Shown here piece by piece: positions 17,488 to 26,867 of a DNA stretch of 64,000 bases. This DNA comes from a bacterium M00.F.Ca.ET.205.01.1.1 (lineage in GTDB: Bacteria; Pseudomonadota; Alphaproteobacteria; Rhizobiales; Rhizobiaceae): positions 70,578 through 134,577 of the forward strand of contig SRUQ01000011.1 in assembly GCA_004791255.1 (NCBI GenBank), given 5' to 3'. Position numbers and translations under genes: made by a program. Each line of letters opens with the position of its first letter. Within the stretch, counting starts at the first letter, position 1. Below the pieces are notes generated by a model, which saw only the letters and a program-made list of their open reading frames with translations, made no database searches and was not told where the DNA came from.

Positions 17488-18600
17488 TCAGCCCCAGCTT
17501 TCCTCGAACGGCAGCGCCAGTCTTCCACCCTCCAGAAAGGTTTCGATCGCCGGTTCGAAGGGTGAGGGGTCGAGGCCGTTGGCGGCCAGCCACCCGTCCG
17601 AATAATAAGTGTTGGCATAGCGGTCGCCGGAATCGCAGATCAGCGTCACCAGCGAACCAGTCTTGCCCTGCTCGATCATGCGCGCGGCCTGGAAGCACAT
17701 GGCGATGAAGTTGGTGCCGGTCGAGCCACCGACACGGCGACCGAGCCGACGCGACAACACGCGCATTGCGGCCAGCGACAATGCATCGGGCACCCGCAAC
17801 ATATGATCGATCACGCCGGGCATGAAGGATGGTTCCATGCGTGGCCGACCGATGCCCTCGATCCGCGACGGCTGCTCAGAGCGGCAATCGCGATCATGCG
17901 TGGCAAAGCCGCCAAAGAAGGCCGAGCGCTCGACGTCCACAACCGACAGCCGGGTCGCATGGCGCTTGTAGCGCAGGTAGCGACCGATGGTGGCCGTTGT
18001 GCCGCCCGTGCCGGCGCTCATCACGATCCAGCTTGGGATCGGGTGCCGCTCCTCGCGCATCTGCCCGAAGATGGAATCGGCGATGTTGTTGTTGCCGCGC
18101 CAGTCGGTGGCGCGTTCGGCATGGGTGAACTGATCCATGAAATGGCCGCAGAGCCGCTCCGTGAGTTCGGCCGACTCGGCATAGATGCGCCGGCCATCAT
18201 CGATGAAATGGCAGTTGCCGCCATAGTGTTCGATCGCGGCAATCTTTTCGCCCGATGTCGAACGCGGCATCACGGCGTAGAACGGCACGCCGATCATGCG
18301 GGCGAAATAGGCTTCGGACACCGCCGTCGAACCGGATGACGCTTCGATGACCGGCGAGCCTTCGCGGATAAGGCCGTTGCACAGCCCATAGAGAAACAAT
18401 GACCGGGCCAACCTGTGTTTCAGGCTGCCGGTTGGATGGGTGGATTCATCCTTGAGGTAAAAGTCGATGCCAGCCAGCGCCGGCAGCTCAAGTTTCCAAA
18501 GGTGAGTGTCGGCGGAACGGTGTTGGTCGGCCTCGATGGCGGCCACCGCCCGGTCGGCCCAGGCGCGGGATGCAGGTTCAACCACTTTCGGTCCGGCCAT
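17488..18600 (-). CDS. PLP-dependent cysteine synthase-family protein (Cds1-like)
   Basis: A 370-residue fold-type II PLP enzyme. THPTGSLKHR carries the likely PLP Lys61, EASSGSTAVSEA is the substrate loop, and MSAGTGGTTATIGRYLRY is the phosphate-binding Gly loop. Compared with true CysK it has the divergent, longer form found in Cds1-type cysteine desulfhydrases or synthases (GGSTGTNFIAM, CDSGDRYANTYY near the C-terminus). Its role may be H2S release from cysteine or cysteine synthesis; the sequence does not settle which. ATG at 18600 is chosen; the frame is open further upstream but overlaps the next gene. It lies 17 bases downstream of the small 18618-18899 gene, so the two are probably one operon. 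Confidence 0.82.
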   Translation of the reverse strand: MAGPKVVEPASRAWADRAVAAIEADQHRSADTHLWKLELPALAGIDFYLKDESTHPTGSLKHRLARSLFLYGLCNGLIREGSPVIEASSGSTAVSEAYFARMIGVPFYAVMPRSTSGEKIAAIEHYGGNCHFIDDGRRIYAESAELTERLCGHFMDQFTHAERATDWRGNNNIADSIFGQMREERHPIPSWIVMSAGTGGTTATIGRYLRYKRHATRLSVVDVERSAFFGGFATHDRDCRSEQPSRIEGIGRPRMEPSFMPGVIDHMLRVPDALSLAAMRVLSRRLGRRVGGSTGTNFIAMCFQAARMIEQGKTGSLVTLICDSGDRYANTYYSDGWLAANGLDPSPFEPAIETFLEGGRLALPFEESWG

Positions 18601-18617
18601 CTTCGGTGCCCCGATTC

Positions 18618-18899
18618 TCAGATCGGCTCGTCGAAGGTGACGATCGAGACTTCGCCTTCCAGCGCGCCCTGATAGGCCGACAGATGTGGCTCCTCGTCCG
18701 GTTCGCCGTCCATGTCGCCGATCTGGTCCAGTTCGGCTTCGGCGTAGCCCTCCGCGGCCAGCGATTCGAGCGCCCGGCGCACCGCCGAATCGTCGTCGGG
18801 CGCGACCAGCATGACGTGCACACCTTCCGGCTTGCCGCCCTTCTTTTTCCATACCCGGCCGGTGATGATGGTGACCGGGCGTTCCTCATTGTCGTTCAC
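18618..18899 (-). CDS. Small conserved acidic protein of unknown function
   Basis: A 93-residue protein, Asp/Glu-rich and without signal peptide or membrane span. It opens with a basic beta-like stretch (TIITGRVWKKKGGKPEG) and continues with a likely helix AVRRALESLAAEGYAEAEL. I do not recognise a domain name, but the layout looks like small proteins kept in Rhizobiales. GTG at 18899 is chosen because GAGGA lies 8 bases upstream. Placed just before the Cds1-like gene on the same strand, it may be co-expressed with it. Confidence 0.65.
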   Translation of the reverse strand: MNDNEERPVTIITGRVWKKKGGKPEGVHVMLVAPDDDSAVRRALESLAAEGYAEAELDQIGDMDGEPDEEPHLSAYQGALEGEVSIVTFDEPI

Positions 18900-19380
18900 G
18901 GGGTGATTCCTCTTGGCGTGGGGATTCGGCCCAGCGAGGCCATATCGATTGCGCATGCGGGCCTTTTCGCACGAAGCATGGCCCTGCGACAGCCGCAAGC
19001 CGGTCACTTTCTTCCACGCCCTTGCAAAACGGCGACAGAAAATTACATGCGGATTCCGCATGGCTGCCAAGCCCCGGCTTCAATGCAATATTTGCCGCGC
19101 CGGGGTTGACGGTTCATGGGGTTGCGAGTAGAAGCCGCCCAGTCAGAACCGATGTGAGGCTCTCCCTTCCGAAGCGACACGCTTTGGAGTTTGCCTCAAA
19201 CAGGGTTCGTTTTACGAGCGAAAAGACATTTCCGGCGCGCATGAAGCGGTTTCCGCTTCCTCTGCAATTTGTTCGGGCAAGACCGCGAGTCGCGGTTTGT
19301 GGCCCGAATTTGCGTATGGACATGGCGCTTTGAGCGGCCCTGACCGGGCGAGACACGGAATTGAGAGACAAGAGGGTTTA
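18900..19380 (+). promoter_or_regulatory. str operon upstream region with candidate promoter
   Basis: This 481-base stretch between the minus-strand island and rpsL holds no convincing gene. It must contain divergent promoters. The best plus-strand candidate is listed separately at 19106-19134 and would leave a leader of about 240 bases before rpsL. That leader contains A/T-rich and oligopyrimidine segments but no long hairpin that I can define. Confidence 0.5.
19106..19134 (+). promoter_or_regulatory. Candidate promoter of the rpsL-rpsG-fusA-tuf operon
   Basis: TTGACG (19106-19111), a 17-base spacer, then TAGAAG (19129-19134). The -35 box fits the alphaproteobacterial housekeeping consensus well and the -10 box less so. 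Position upstream of the str operon supports it; no start-site data are available. Confidence 0.5.
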
Positions 19381-19752
19381 ATGCCTACCGTCAACCAGCT
19401 GATCCGCAAGCCGCGCATTGCGCCGGTGAAGCGCAACAAGGTCCCGGCCATGCAGCAGAACCCGCAGAAGCGGGGCGTCTGCACACGCGTCTATACCACG
19501 ACGCCGAAGAAGCCGAACTCGGCTCTGCGCAAGGTGGCCAAGATCCGCCTCACCAATGGTTTTGAAGTGATCGGTTACATCCCCGGCGAAGGTCACAACC
19601 TTCAGGAGCACTCCGTGGTCATGATCCGCGGCGGCCGCGTCAAGGATCTTCCGGGCGTGCGCTACCACATCATCCGCGGCGTGCTCGACACGCAGGGCGT
19701 GAAGAACCGCAAACAGCGCCGTTCGAAATACGGTGCGAAGCGTCCGAAGTAA
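19381..19752 (+). CDS. rpsL: 30S ribosomal protein S12
   Basis: S12 is at the decoding centre and controls accuracy. The 123 residues contain CTRVYTTTPKKPNSALRK and GGRVKDLPGVR; Lys43 and Lys88, the positions altered in streptomycin resistance, are wild type. The in-frame extension upstream is not conserved, so the ATG at 19381 is used. First gene of the str operon, followed by rpsG after 65 bases. Confidence 0.98.
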   Translation: MPTVNQLIRKPRIAPVKRNKVPAMQQNPQKRGVCTRVYTTTPKKPNSALRKVAKIRLTNGFEVIGYIPGEGHNLQEHSVVMIRGGRVKDLPGVRYHIIRGVLDTQGVKNRKQRRSKYGAKRPK

Positions 19753-19817
19753 GGTTTTCCGGCTTTGGCGCTTTTCTTGAACTGCGCCGGGCTATGAGAG
19801 ATTGAGAGACAAAAGCC

Positions 19818-20288
19818 ATGTCCCGTCGTCACAGTGCAGAAAAGCGTGAGATCAACCCGGATCCGAAGTTCGGTGATCTGATCGTTACCAAGTTCATGAA
19901 CGCCGTCATGTATGACGGCAAGAAGTCGGTTGCCGAGACCATCGTCTACGGCGCGCTCGACCAGGTTCAGTCGAAGACCAAGCAGGAGCCGGTCACCGTC
20001 TTCCATCAGGCGCTCGACAATGTCGCGCCGCATGTGGAAGTGCGTTCGCGTCGCGTCGGCGGCGCCACCTACCAGGTTCCGGTCGACGTGCGCCCCGAGC
20101 GCCGCCAGGCGCTGGCCATTCGCTGGCTGATCGCCGCGGCCCGCAACCGCAACGAGACCACCATGATCGACCGTCTCTCCGGCGAGCTGATGGATGCGGC
20201 CAACAACCGCGGCACCGCCGTCAAGAAGCGTGAAGACACCCACAAGATGGCTGAAGCCAACCGCGCTTTCGCACACTACCGCTGGTAA
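19818..20288 (+). CDS. rpsG: 30S ribosomal protein S7
   Basis: S7 nucleates assembly of the 30S head and touches the E-site tRNA. It has 156 residues with MSRRHSAEKREINPDPKFGD at the start and the conserved RVGGATYQVPVDVRPERR in the middle. In E. coli S7 represses the str transcript between rpsL and rpsG; the 65-base spacer here is short and no such site could be assigned. fusA follows after 29 bases. Confidence 0.98.
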   Translation: MSRRHSAEKREINPDPKFGDLIVTKFMNAVMYDGKKSVAETIVYGALDQVQSKTKQEPVTVFHQALDNVAPHVEVRSRRVGGATYQVPVDVRPERRQALAIRWLIAAARNRNETTMIDRLSGELMDAANNRGTAVKKREDTHKMAEANRAFAHYRW

Positions 20289-20317
20289 AGCGCGAACAGG
20301 ACTGAGAGGCAGCTACG

Positions 20318-22408
20318 ATGGCCCGCGAATACAAAATCGAAGACTACCGCAATTTCGGTATCATGGCGCATATCGACGCCGGCAAGACGACGACCACCGA
20401 GCGCGTCCTCTACTACACGGGCAAGTCGCACAAGATCGGCGAAGTCCACGACGGCGCTGCCACCATGGACTGGATGGAGCAGGAGCAGGAACGCGGCATC
20501 ACCATCACGTCGGCCGCGACCACGACCTTCTGGAAGGGTCGTGACGGCAAGATGCACCGCTTCAACATCATCGACACTCCCGGACACGTCGACTTCACCA
20601 TCGAAGTCGAGCGTTCGCTGCGCGTGCTCGACGGCGCCATCGCGCTGCTTGACGCCAACGCTGGTGTCGAGCCGCAGACGGAAACCGTCTGGCGCCAGGC
20701 CGACAAGTACCGCGTGCCGCGCATGATCTTCTGCAACAAGATGGACAAGATCGGCGCCGACTTCTATCGCTCGGTCGAGATGATCGGCTCGCGCCTCGGT
20801 GCGCAGGCTGTCGTCATGCAGCTGCCGATCGGCGCCGAGACCGAGTTCAAGGGTGTCGTCGACCTCGTCGAGATGAATGCGCTGGTCTGGCGCGACGAGA
20901 CGCTGGGCGCTGCCTGGGACGTCGTCGAGATCCCGGCCGACCTCAAGGATCGCGCCGAGGAATACCGTGAGAAGATGATCGAAGCCGCCGTCGAAATGGA
21001 CGAGGGCGCGCTCGAGAACTATCTCGAAGGCAAGATGCCGTCGAATGACGAGATCCGCGCGCTGATCCGCAAGGGCACGATCGCGGTCAAGTTCTACCCG
21101 ATGTTCTGTGGCTCGGCCTTCAAGAACAAGGGCGTGCAGCCGCTGCTCGACGCCGTCGTCGAATACCTGCCGTCGCCGGCCGATGTGCCCGCGATCAAGG
21201 GTGTCGACGCCAAGACCGACGCCGAGATCGAGCGTCACGCCGACGACAACGAGCCGCTGTCGATGCTGGCGTTCAAGATCATGAACGACCCCTTCGTCGG
21301 TTCGCTGACCTTCGCCCGCATCTACTCGGGCAAGCTCTCCAAGGGTGTGTCGGTCGACAACACCGTCAAGGGCAAGAAAGAGCGCATCGGCCGCATGCTG
21401 CAGATGCACGCGAATTCGCGCGCCGACGTCGAAGAAGCTTTCGCCGGCGACATCGTCGCTTTGGCGGGCCTCAAGGACACGACCACCGGCGACACGCTGT
21501 GCGATCCGCTGCATCCGGTCATTCTCGAGCGCATGGAATTCCCCGATCCGGTCATCCAGATCGCCATCGAGCCGAAGACCAAGAACGACCAGGAAAAGAT
21601 GGGCCTCGCCCTTCACCGCCTGGCTGCCGAGGATCCGTCCTTCCGCGTCAAGACCGACGAGGAAAGCGGCCAGACCATCATCTCCGGCATGGGCGAGTTG
21701 CACCTCGACATCATCGTCGACCGCATGCGCCGCGAGTTCAAGGTCGAAGCTAATGTCGGCGCGCCGCAGGTTGCCTATCGCGAGACGATCACCCGCAAGC
21801 ACGAGCAGGACTACACGCACAAGAAGCAGACCGGTGGTACCGGTCAGTTCGCCCGCGTCAAGGTCGTGTTCGAGCCGAATTCCGAGGGCGAGGACTTCGT
21901 GTTCGAGTCCAAGATCGTCGGCGGCGCGGTGCCGAAGGAATACATTCCCGGCGTTGAAAAGGGTATCCAGAGCGTCATGGGCGCTGGCCCGTTCGCCGGC
22001 TTCCCGATGATCGGCGTCAGGGCGACGCTGATCGACGGCGCCTATCACGACGTCGACTCGTCGGTGCTTGCCTTCGAAATCGCGTCGCGTGCCTGCTTCA
22101 GGGAAGCGGCACCGAAGCTCGGCGTGCAGCTGCTCGAGCCGATCATGAAGGTCGAGGTTGTGACGCCGGAAGACTATGTCGGCAGCGTCATCGGCGATCT
22201 GAACGGCCGTCGTGGCCAGATCCAGGGCCAGGAAGCCCGTGGCGTGGCCGTCGTCATCAACGCGATGGTGCCGCTCGCCAACATGTTCAAGTACGTCGAC
22301 AACCTGCGCTCGATGAGCCAGGGCCGCGCGGCCTACACGATGCAGTTCGATCACTACGAGCCGGTCCCGACCGCGGTCGCTCAGGAAGTCCAGAAGAAAT
22401 ACGCGTAA
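20318..22408 (+). CDS. fusA: Elongation factor G
   Basis: EF-G is the GTPase that drives translocation and, with RRF, ribosome recycling. The 696 residues include G1 (AHIDAGKTTTTE), G3 (DTPGHVDF), G4 (NKMD) and the domain III-V regions typical of the family (GMGELHLDI, GRRGQIQGQE). Length is normal, and this is the only fusA in the window. It lies between rpsG and tuf copy 2 in canonical order; tuf starts 67 bases later. Confidence 0.98.
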   Translation: MAREYKIEDYRNFGIMAHIDAGKTTTTERVLYYTGKSHKIGEVHDGAATMDWMEQEQERGITITSAATTTFWKGRDGKMHRFNIIDTPGHVDFTIEVERSLRVLDGAIALLDANAGVEPQTETVWRQADKYRVPRMIFCNKMDKIGADFYRSVEMIGSRLGAQAVVMQLPIGAETEFKGVVDLVEMNALVWRDETLGAAWDVVEIPADLKDRAEEYREKMIEAAVEMDEGALENYLEGKMPSNDEIRALIRKGTIAVKFYPMFCGSAFKNKGVQPLLDAVVEYLPSPADVPAIKGVDAKTDAEIERHADDNEPLSMLAFKIMNDPFVGSLTFARIYSGKLSKGVSVDNTVKGKKERIGRMLQMHANSRADVEEAFAGDIVALAGLKDTTTGDTLCDPLHPVILERMEFPDPVIQIAIEPKTKNDQEKMGLALHRLAAEDPSFRVKTDEESGQTIISGMGELHLDIIVDRMRREFKVEANVGAPQVAYRETITRKHEQDYTHKKQTGGTGQFARVKVVFEPNSEGEDFVFESKIVGGAVPKEYIPGVEKGIQSVMGAGPFAGFPMIGVRATLIDGAYHDVDSSVLAFEIASRACFREAAPKLGVQLLEPIMKVEVVTPEDYVGSVIGDLNGRRGQIQGQEARGVAVVINAMVPLANMFKYVDNLRSMSQGRAAYTMQFDHYEPVPTAVAQEVQKKYA

Positions 22409-22475
22409 CTCGAAAGAGCAGCCGCGGTAACGCAATTCAAAGCCCGCATGGGCGAGCAGGAAATGGAGACATCAC

Positions 22476-23651
22476 ATGGCAAAAGGTAAATTCGAGCGCA
22501 CTAAGCCTCATGTGAACATCGGCACGATCGGCCACGTCGATCACGGCAAGACGTCGCTGACGGCTGCGATCACCAAGTATTTCGGCGAATACAAGCGTTA
22601 CGACCAGATCGACGCGGCGCCGGAAGAGAAGGCGCGCGGCATCACCATCTCGACGGCTCACGTCGAATACGAGACCGCCAATCGCCACTACGCCCACGTC
22701 GACTGCCCCGGCCACGCCGACTATGTGAAGAACATGATCACCGGTGCGGCGCAGATGGACGGCGCGATCCTGGTCGTGTCGGCCGCCGACGGCCCGATGC
22801 CGCAGACCCGCGAGCACATCCTGCTCGCCCGTCAGGTCGGCGTGCCGTCGATCGTGGTGTTCCTCAACAAGGTCGACCAGGTCGACGACGCCGAACTGCT
22901 CGAACTGGTCGAGCTCGAGGTTCGTGAGCTCTTGTCGAAGAACGAATTCCCCGGCGACGACATTCCGATCGTCAAGGGTTCGGCTCTGGCGGCGCTTGAA
23001 GATTCGAACAAGACCATCGGCGAGGACGCGATCCGCGAGCTGATGGCTCAGGTCGACGCCTACATCCCGACGCCGGTTCGTCCGCTGGACAAGCCGTTCC
23101 TGATGCCGATCGAAGACGTGTTCTCGATCTCGGGCCGCGGCACGGTCGTGACCGGCCGCGTCGAGCGCGGCATCGTCAAGGTTGGCGAGGAACTGGAAAT
23201 CATCGGCATCCGTCCGACGACCAAGACGACCTGCACGGGCGTCGAGATGTTCCGCAAGCTGCTCGATCAGGGCCAGGCCGGCGACAACATCGGCGCGCTG
23301 CTGCGCGGCGTTGATCGTGAAGGCGTCGAGCGCGGCCAGGTTCTGGCCAAGCCGGGTTCGGTGAAGCCGCACAAGAAGTTCGTGGCCGAAGCCTACATCC
23401 TGACCAAGGACGAAGGTGGCCGTCACACGCCGTTCTTCACCAACTATCGCCCGCAGTTCTATTTCCGCACCACGGACGTGACCGGCATCGTGTCGCTGCC
23501 GGAAGGCACCGAGATGGTGATGCCCGGCGACAACATCACGGTCGATGTCGAGCTGATCGTGCCGATCGCCATGGAAGAGAAGCTGCGCTTCGCCATCCGT
23601 GAAGGCGGCCGCACCGTCGGTGCCGGCATCGTCGTCACCATCAAAGAGTAA
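22476..23651 (+). CDS. tuf: Elongation factor Tu, copy 2
   Basis: Same 391-residue EF-Tu as at 2-1177; by eye the coding DNA matches throughout. The upstream base (C here, G there) and the bases after the stop codon differ at once, so identity ends at the gene edges. This is the str-operon copy: it follows fusA and is preceded by GGAGAC. No terminator separates it from rpsJ, which starts 69 bases later, so transcription probably continues into the S10 cluster. Confidence 0.98.
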   Translation: MAKGKFERTKPHVNIGTIGHVDHGKTSLTAAITKYFGEYKRYDQIDAAPEEKARGITISTAHVEYETANRHYAHVDCPGHADYVKNMITGAAQMDGAILVVSAADGPMPQTREHILLARQVGVPSIVVFLNKVDQVDDAELLELVELEVRELLSKNEFPGDDIPIVKGSALAALEDSNKTIGEDAIRELMAQVDAYIPTPVRPLDKPFLMPIEDVFSISGRGTVVTGRVERGIVKVGEELEIIGIRPTTKTTCTGVEMFRKLLDQGQAGDNIGALLRGVDREGVERGQVLAKPGSVKPHKKFVAEAYILTKDEGGRHTPFFTNYRPQFYFRTTDVTGIVSLPEGTEMVMPGDNITVDVELIVPIAMEEKLRFAIREGGRTVGAGIVVTIKE

Positions 23652-23720
23652 TTTGGACTTAAACCGATCTGTCGCGGGCGCGGTAGTTGCCCGCGCCGCG
23701 CCAGAACAAGGAAGTGACGC

Positions 23721-24029
23721 ATGAACGGACAGAATATCCGCATCCGCCTGAAGGCGTTTGATCACCGCGTGCTCGACGCCTCGACGAAGGAAATCGTGTC
23801 GACGGCCAAGCGTACCGGTGCCAACGTCCGCGGCCCCATTCCGCTGCCGACGCGGATCGAAAAGTTCACGGTGAACCGGTCGCCCCACGTCGACAAGAAG
23901 AGCCGCGAGCAGTTCGAGATGCGCACGCACAAGCGTCTGCTCGACATCGTCGATCCGACCCCGCAGACCGTCGATGCTTTGATGAAGCTCGATCTGGCCG
24001 CCGGCGTCGACGTCGAGATCAAGCTCTAA
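23721..24029 (+). CDS. rpsJ: 30S ribosomal protein S10
   Basis: S10 is a 30S head protein and, as NusE, a partner of NusB and NusG in antitermination. The 102 residues include IRIRLKAFDHRVLD and RSPHVDKKSREQFEMRTHKR. First gene of the S10 cluster; AAGGAAGTG precedes the ATG. rplC follows after 61 bases. Confidence 0.98.
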   Translation: MNGQNIRIRLKAFDHRVLDASTKEIVSTAKRTGANVRGPIPLPTRIEKFTVNRSPHVDKKSREQFEMRTHKRLLDIVDPTPQTVDALMKLDLAAGVDVEIKL

Positions 24030-24090
24030 GGGAATGAGAGCGCGGTAAGGGGCGGTGCCCCTGGCCCGGAACTCTAAAGGAATTGAACCG

Positions 24091-24804
24091 ATGCGTTCAG
24101 GTGTGATTGCAAAGAAGGTGGGAATGACCCGCATCTATAATGATGCCGGGGAACATGTTCCCGTCACCGTTCTCCAGATGGAGAACTGCCAGGTCGTGGC
24201 GCAGCGTACGCAGGAGAAGAATGGCTACACCGCCGTTCAGCTCGGCGTTGGCCTCGCCAAGGTGAAGAACACGTCGAAGGCGCTGCGCGGCCATTTCGCG
24301 ACCGCTTCCGTCGAGCCGAAGGCGAAGGTCGCCGAGTTCCGCGTCTCCGCCGACAACATGATCGACGTCGGCGCCGAGATCACCGTCGAGCACTTCGTCG
24401 CCGGCCAGAAGGTCGATGTGACGGGCACGACGATCGGCAAGGGTTTCCAGGGCGTCATCAAGCGTCACCACATGGGTGGTGGCCGCGCGACGCACGGTAA
24501 CTCTGTCTCGCACCGTACGCACGGTTCGACCGGCCAGCGCCAGGACCCCGGCAAGGTGTTCAAGGGCAAGCATATGGCCGGCCATATGGGCGACACCCGC
24601 GTCACCACGCAGAACGTCGAGATCGTTTCGACTGATGCCGACCGCGGCCTGATCCTGATCCGCGGAGCGGTTCCCGGATCGAAGGGCGCCTGGATCCTGG
24701 TCCGCGATGCGGCCAAGGTGGCACTGCCGGCCAATGCGCCGAAGCCTGCCGCGATCCGCGCCGCCACGAAGAACGAGGCTCCGGCCACAGAGGGAGCGGA
24801 ATAA
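24091..24804 (+). CDS. rplC: 50S ribosomal protein L3
   Basis: L3 binds near the peptidyl transferase centre and starts 50S assembly. It has 237 residues with MRSGVIAKKVGMTRIY at the N-terminus and RQDPGKVFKGKHMAGHMG in the extended loop. The upstream in-frame ATG would add 12 unconserved residues, so the ATG at 24091 is used, with AAAGGAATTG before it. Its TAA overlaps the rplD ATG by one base (TAATG), giving coupling. Confidence 0.98.
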   Translation: MRSGVIAKKVGMTRIYNDAGEHVPVTVLQMENCQVVAQRTQEKNGYTAVQLGVGLAKVKNTSKALRGHFATASVEPKAKVAEFRVSADNMIDVGAEITVEHFVAGQKVDVTGTTIGKGFQGVIKRHHMGGGRATHGNSVSHRTHGSTGQRQDPGKVFKGKHMAGHMGDTRVTTQNVEIVSTDADRGLILIRGAVPGSKGAWILVRDAAKVALPANAPKPAAIRAATKNEAPATEGAE

Positions 24805-25424
24805 TGGATCTCAAGATCACAACGCTTGGCGGCAAGGACGCCGGCAAGGTGAAACTCTCCGAGGAGATTTTCGGCCTTGATCCGCGCGAAGACATCCTGC
24901 AGCGCGTCGTGCGCTGGCAGCTCGCCAAGAAGCAGCAGGGCACGCACAAGGCCAAGGGCCGCGCCGAAATCGCGCGCACCGGCGCCAAGATGTACAAGCA
25001 GAAGGGTACGGGCCGCGCCCGTCACCATTCGGCTCGCGCTCCGCAGTTCCGCGGCGGCGGCAAGGCCCACGGCCCGGTCGTTCGCAGCCACGAGCACGAC
25101 CTGCCGAAGAAGGTCCGCGCGCTGGGCCTCAAGCATGCCCTCTCGGCCAAGGCCAAGAGCGCTTCGATCATCGTCGTCGACGAGCTGAAGCTGACCGAGG
25201 CCAAGACCAAGGCGCTGGTCGCGAATTTCGCGACGCTGGGCCTGACCAACGCTTTGGTGATCGGCGGCGCCGAGCTTGACCAGAACTTCAAGCTGGCGGC
25301 GACGAACATCCCCAACATCGACGTGCTGCCCATCCAGGGCATCAATGTCTACGACATTCTGCGCCGCGGCACGCTGGTCCTTTCGAAGGCCGCCGTCGAG
25401 GCTCTCGAGGAGCGCTTCAAATGA
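24804..25424 (+). CDS. rplD: 50S ribosomal protein L4
   Basis: L4 lines the peptide exit tunnel. In E. coli it also represses the S10 operon. The 206 residues include the long internal loop GTGRARHHSARAPQFRGGGK, typical of the family. It overlaps rplC by one base and rplW by four bases (ATGA), so the three genes form a tightly coupled block. Confidence 0.98.
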   Translation: MDLKITTLGGKDAGKVKLSEEIFGLDPREDILQRVVRWQLAKKQQGTHKAKGRAEIARTGAKMYKQKGTGRARHHSARAPQFRGGGKAHGPVVRSHEHDLPKKVRALGLKHALSAKAKSASIIVVDELKLTEAKTKALVANFATLGLTNALVIGGAELDQNFKLAATNIPNIDVLPIQGINVYDILRRGTLVLSKAAVEALEERFK

Positions 25425-25714
25425 CCGACCTTCGTCACTACGACGTGATCGTCTCGCCGGCGATCACCGAAAAGTCGACCATGGCCTCCGAGCAGAACCA
25501 GGTCGTCTTCAACGTCGCCAAGAAGGCGTCGAAGCCGGAAATCAAGGCCGCCGTCGAAGCGCTGTTCGGCGTCAAGGTGATGGCCGTGAACACGCTTGTC
25601 CGCAAGGGCAAGATCAAGCGCTTCCGCGGCACGATCGGCCGCCAGAGCGACGTCAAGAAGGCGGTTGTGACGCTGGCCGACGGCCAGTCGATCGACGTCG
25701 CGACGGGTCTCTGA
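25421..25714 (+). CDS. rplW: 50S ribosomal protein L23
   Basis: L23 sits at the exit of the peptide tunnel and docks trigger factor and SRP. The 97 residues open with RHYDVIVSPAITEKSTM and carry FGVKVMAVNTL and the basic RKGKIKRFRG loop. Start overlaps the rplD stop by four bases. rplB follows after 22 bases. Confidence 0.98.
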   Translation: MTDLRHYDVIVSPAITEKSTMASEQNQVVFNVAKKASKPEIKAAVEALFGVKVMAVNTLVRKGKIKRFRGTIGRQSDVKKAVVTLADGQSIDVATGL

Positions 25715-25736
25715 GCAAGGCCGCGAGGACAACAAC

Positions 25737-26570
25737 ATGGCACTGAAAAAATTCAACCCGGTAACGCCGAGCACCCGCCAGCTGGTCATCGTCGACCGCT
25801 CGGGTCTCTATAAGGGCAAGCCCGTCAAGGGTTTGACCGAGGGCCTGACCAAGTCGGGCGGCCGCAACAATTACGGCCGCATCACCGCCCGCTTCATCGG
25901 CGGTGGTCACAAGCGTTCGTACCGCATCATCGACTTCAAGCGCCGCAAGTTCGACGTCGTCGGCACGGTCGAGCGCATTGAATACGATCCGAACCGCACC
26001 GCCTTCATCGCGCTGATCAAGTACGACGATGGCGAGCTGTCCTACATCATCGCCCCGCAGCGCCTTGCTGCCGGCGACAAGATCGTGGCCGGCGAAGCGG
26101 TCGACGTGAAGCCGGGCAATGCGATGCCGCTGGCCTCGATGCCGGTCGGCACGATCGTCCACAACATCGAGCTGAAGCCGGGCAAGGGCGGTCAGGTCGC
26201 CCGTTCGGCTGGCGGTTACGCCCAGCTCGTCGGCCGCGACCAGGGCATGGCGATCCTGCGCCTCAACTCGGGCGAGCAGCGTGTCGTTCACGGCTCCTGC
26301 ATGGCCACCGTCGGCGCCGTTTCCAACCCGGACCACGGCAACATCAACGACGGCAAGGCCGGCCGCACGGTGTGGCGTGGCAAGCGCCCGCACAATCGCG
26401 GTGTGACCATGAACCCGGTCGACCACCCGCATGGCGGTGGTGAAGGCCGCACCTCCGGTGGCCGTCATCCGGTCAGCCCGTGGGGCAAGCCGACCAAGGG
26501 CAAGAAGACGCGGTCCAACAAGGCGACCGACAAGTTCATCCTGCGCTCGCGCCATCAGCGCAAGAGCTAA
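25737..26570 (+). CDS. rplB: 50S ribosomal protein L2
   Basis: L2 is needed for subunit joining and peptidyl transferase activity. The 277 residues have the expected RNA-binding core and the conserved C-terminal MNPVDHPHGGGEGRT containing the His important for activity. Length is normal. It is followed by rpsS after 16 bases. Confidence 0.98.
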   Translation: MALKKFNPVTPSTRQLVIVDRSGLYKGKPVKGLTEGLTKSGGRNNYGRITARFIGGGHKRSYRIIDFKRRKFDVVGTVERIEYDPNRTAFIALIKYDDGELSYIIAPQRLAAGDKIVAGEAVDVKPGNAMPLASMPVGTIVHNIELKPGKGGQVARSAGGYAQLVGRDQGMAILRLNSGEQRVVHGSCMATVGAVSNPDHGNINDGKAGRTVWRGKRPHNRGVTMNPVDHPHGGGEGRTSGGRHPVSPWGKPTKGKKTRSNKATDKFILRSRHQRKS

Positions 26571-26586
26571 GAAGAGGTAACGCCAA

Positions 26587-26865
26587 GTGACTCGTTCTAT
26601 TTGGAAAGGCCCCTTCATCGACGGCTACCTTCTCAAGAAGGTGGACAAGGTTCGTGAAGGTGGTCGCAATGAGGTGATCAAGATGTGGAGCCGTCGCTCC
26701 ACCATCCTGCCGCAGTTCGTCGGCTTCACCTTCGGTGTCTACAACGGCCAGAAGCACGTTCCCGTCTCGGTGAACGAGGACATGGTCGGTCACAAGTTCG
26801 GTGAATTCGCTCCGACCCGGACCTATTTCGGTCATGGCGCGGATAAGAAGGCGAAGAGGAAATAA
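26587..26865 (+). CDS. rpsS: 30S ribosomal protein S19
   Basis: S19 binds 16S rRNA in the 30S head together with S13. The 92 residues show the family segments RSIWKGPFIDGYLLKKV, WSRRSTILPQFVGFTF and HKFGEFAPTRTYFGHGADKK. The start is GTG, with AGAGGT 8 bases upstream. rplV starts 2 bases after the stop. Confidence 0.98.
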   Translation: MTRSIWKGPFIDGYLLKKVDKVREGGRNEVIKMWSRRSTILPQFVGFTFGVYNGQKHVPVSVNEDMVGHKFGEFAPTRTYFGHGADKKAKRK

Positions 26866-26867
26866 TC

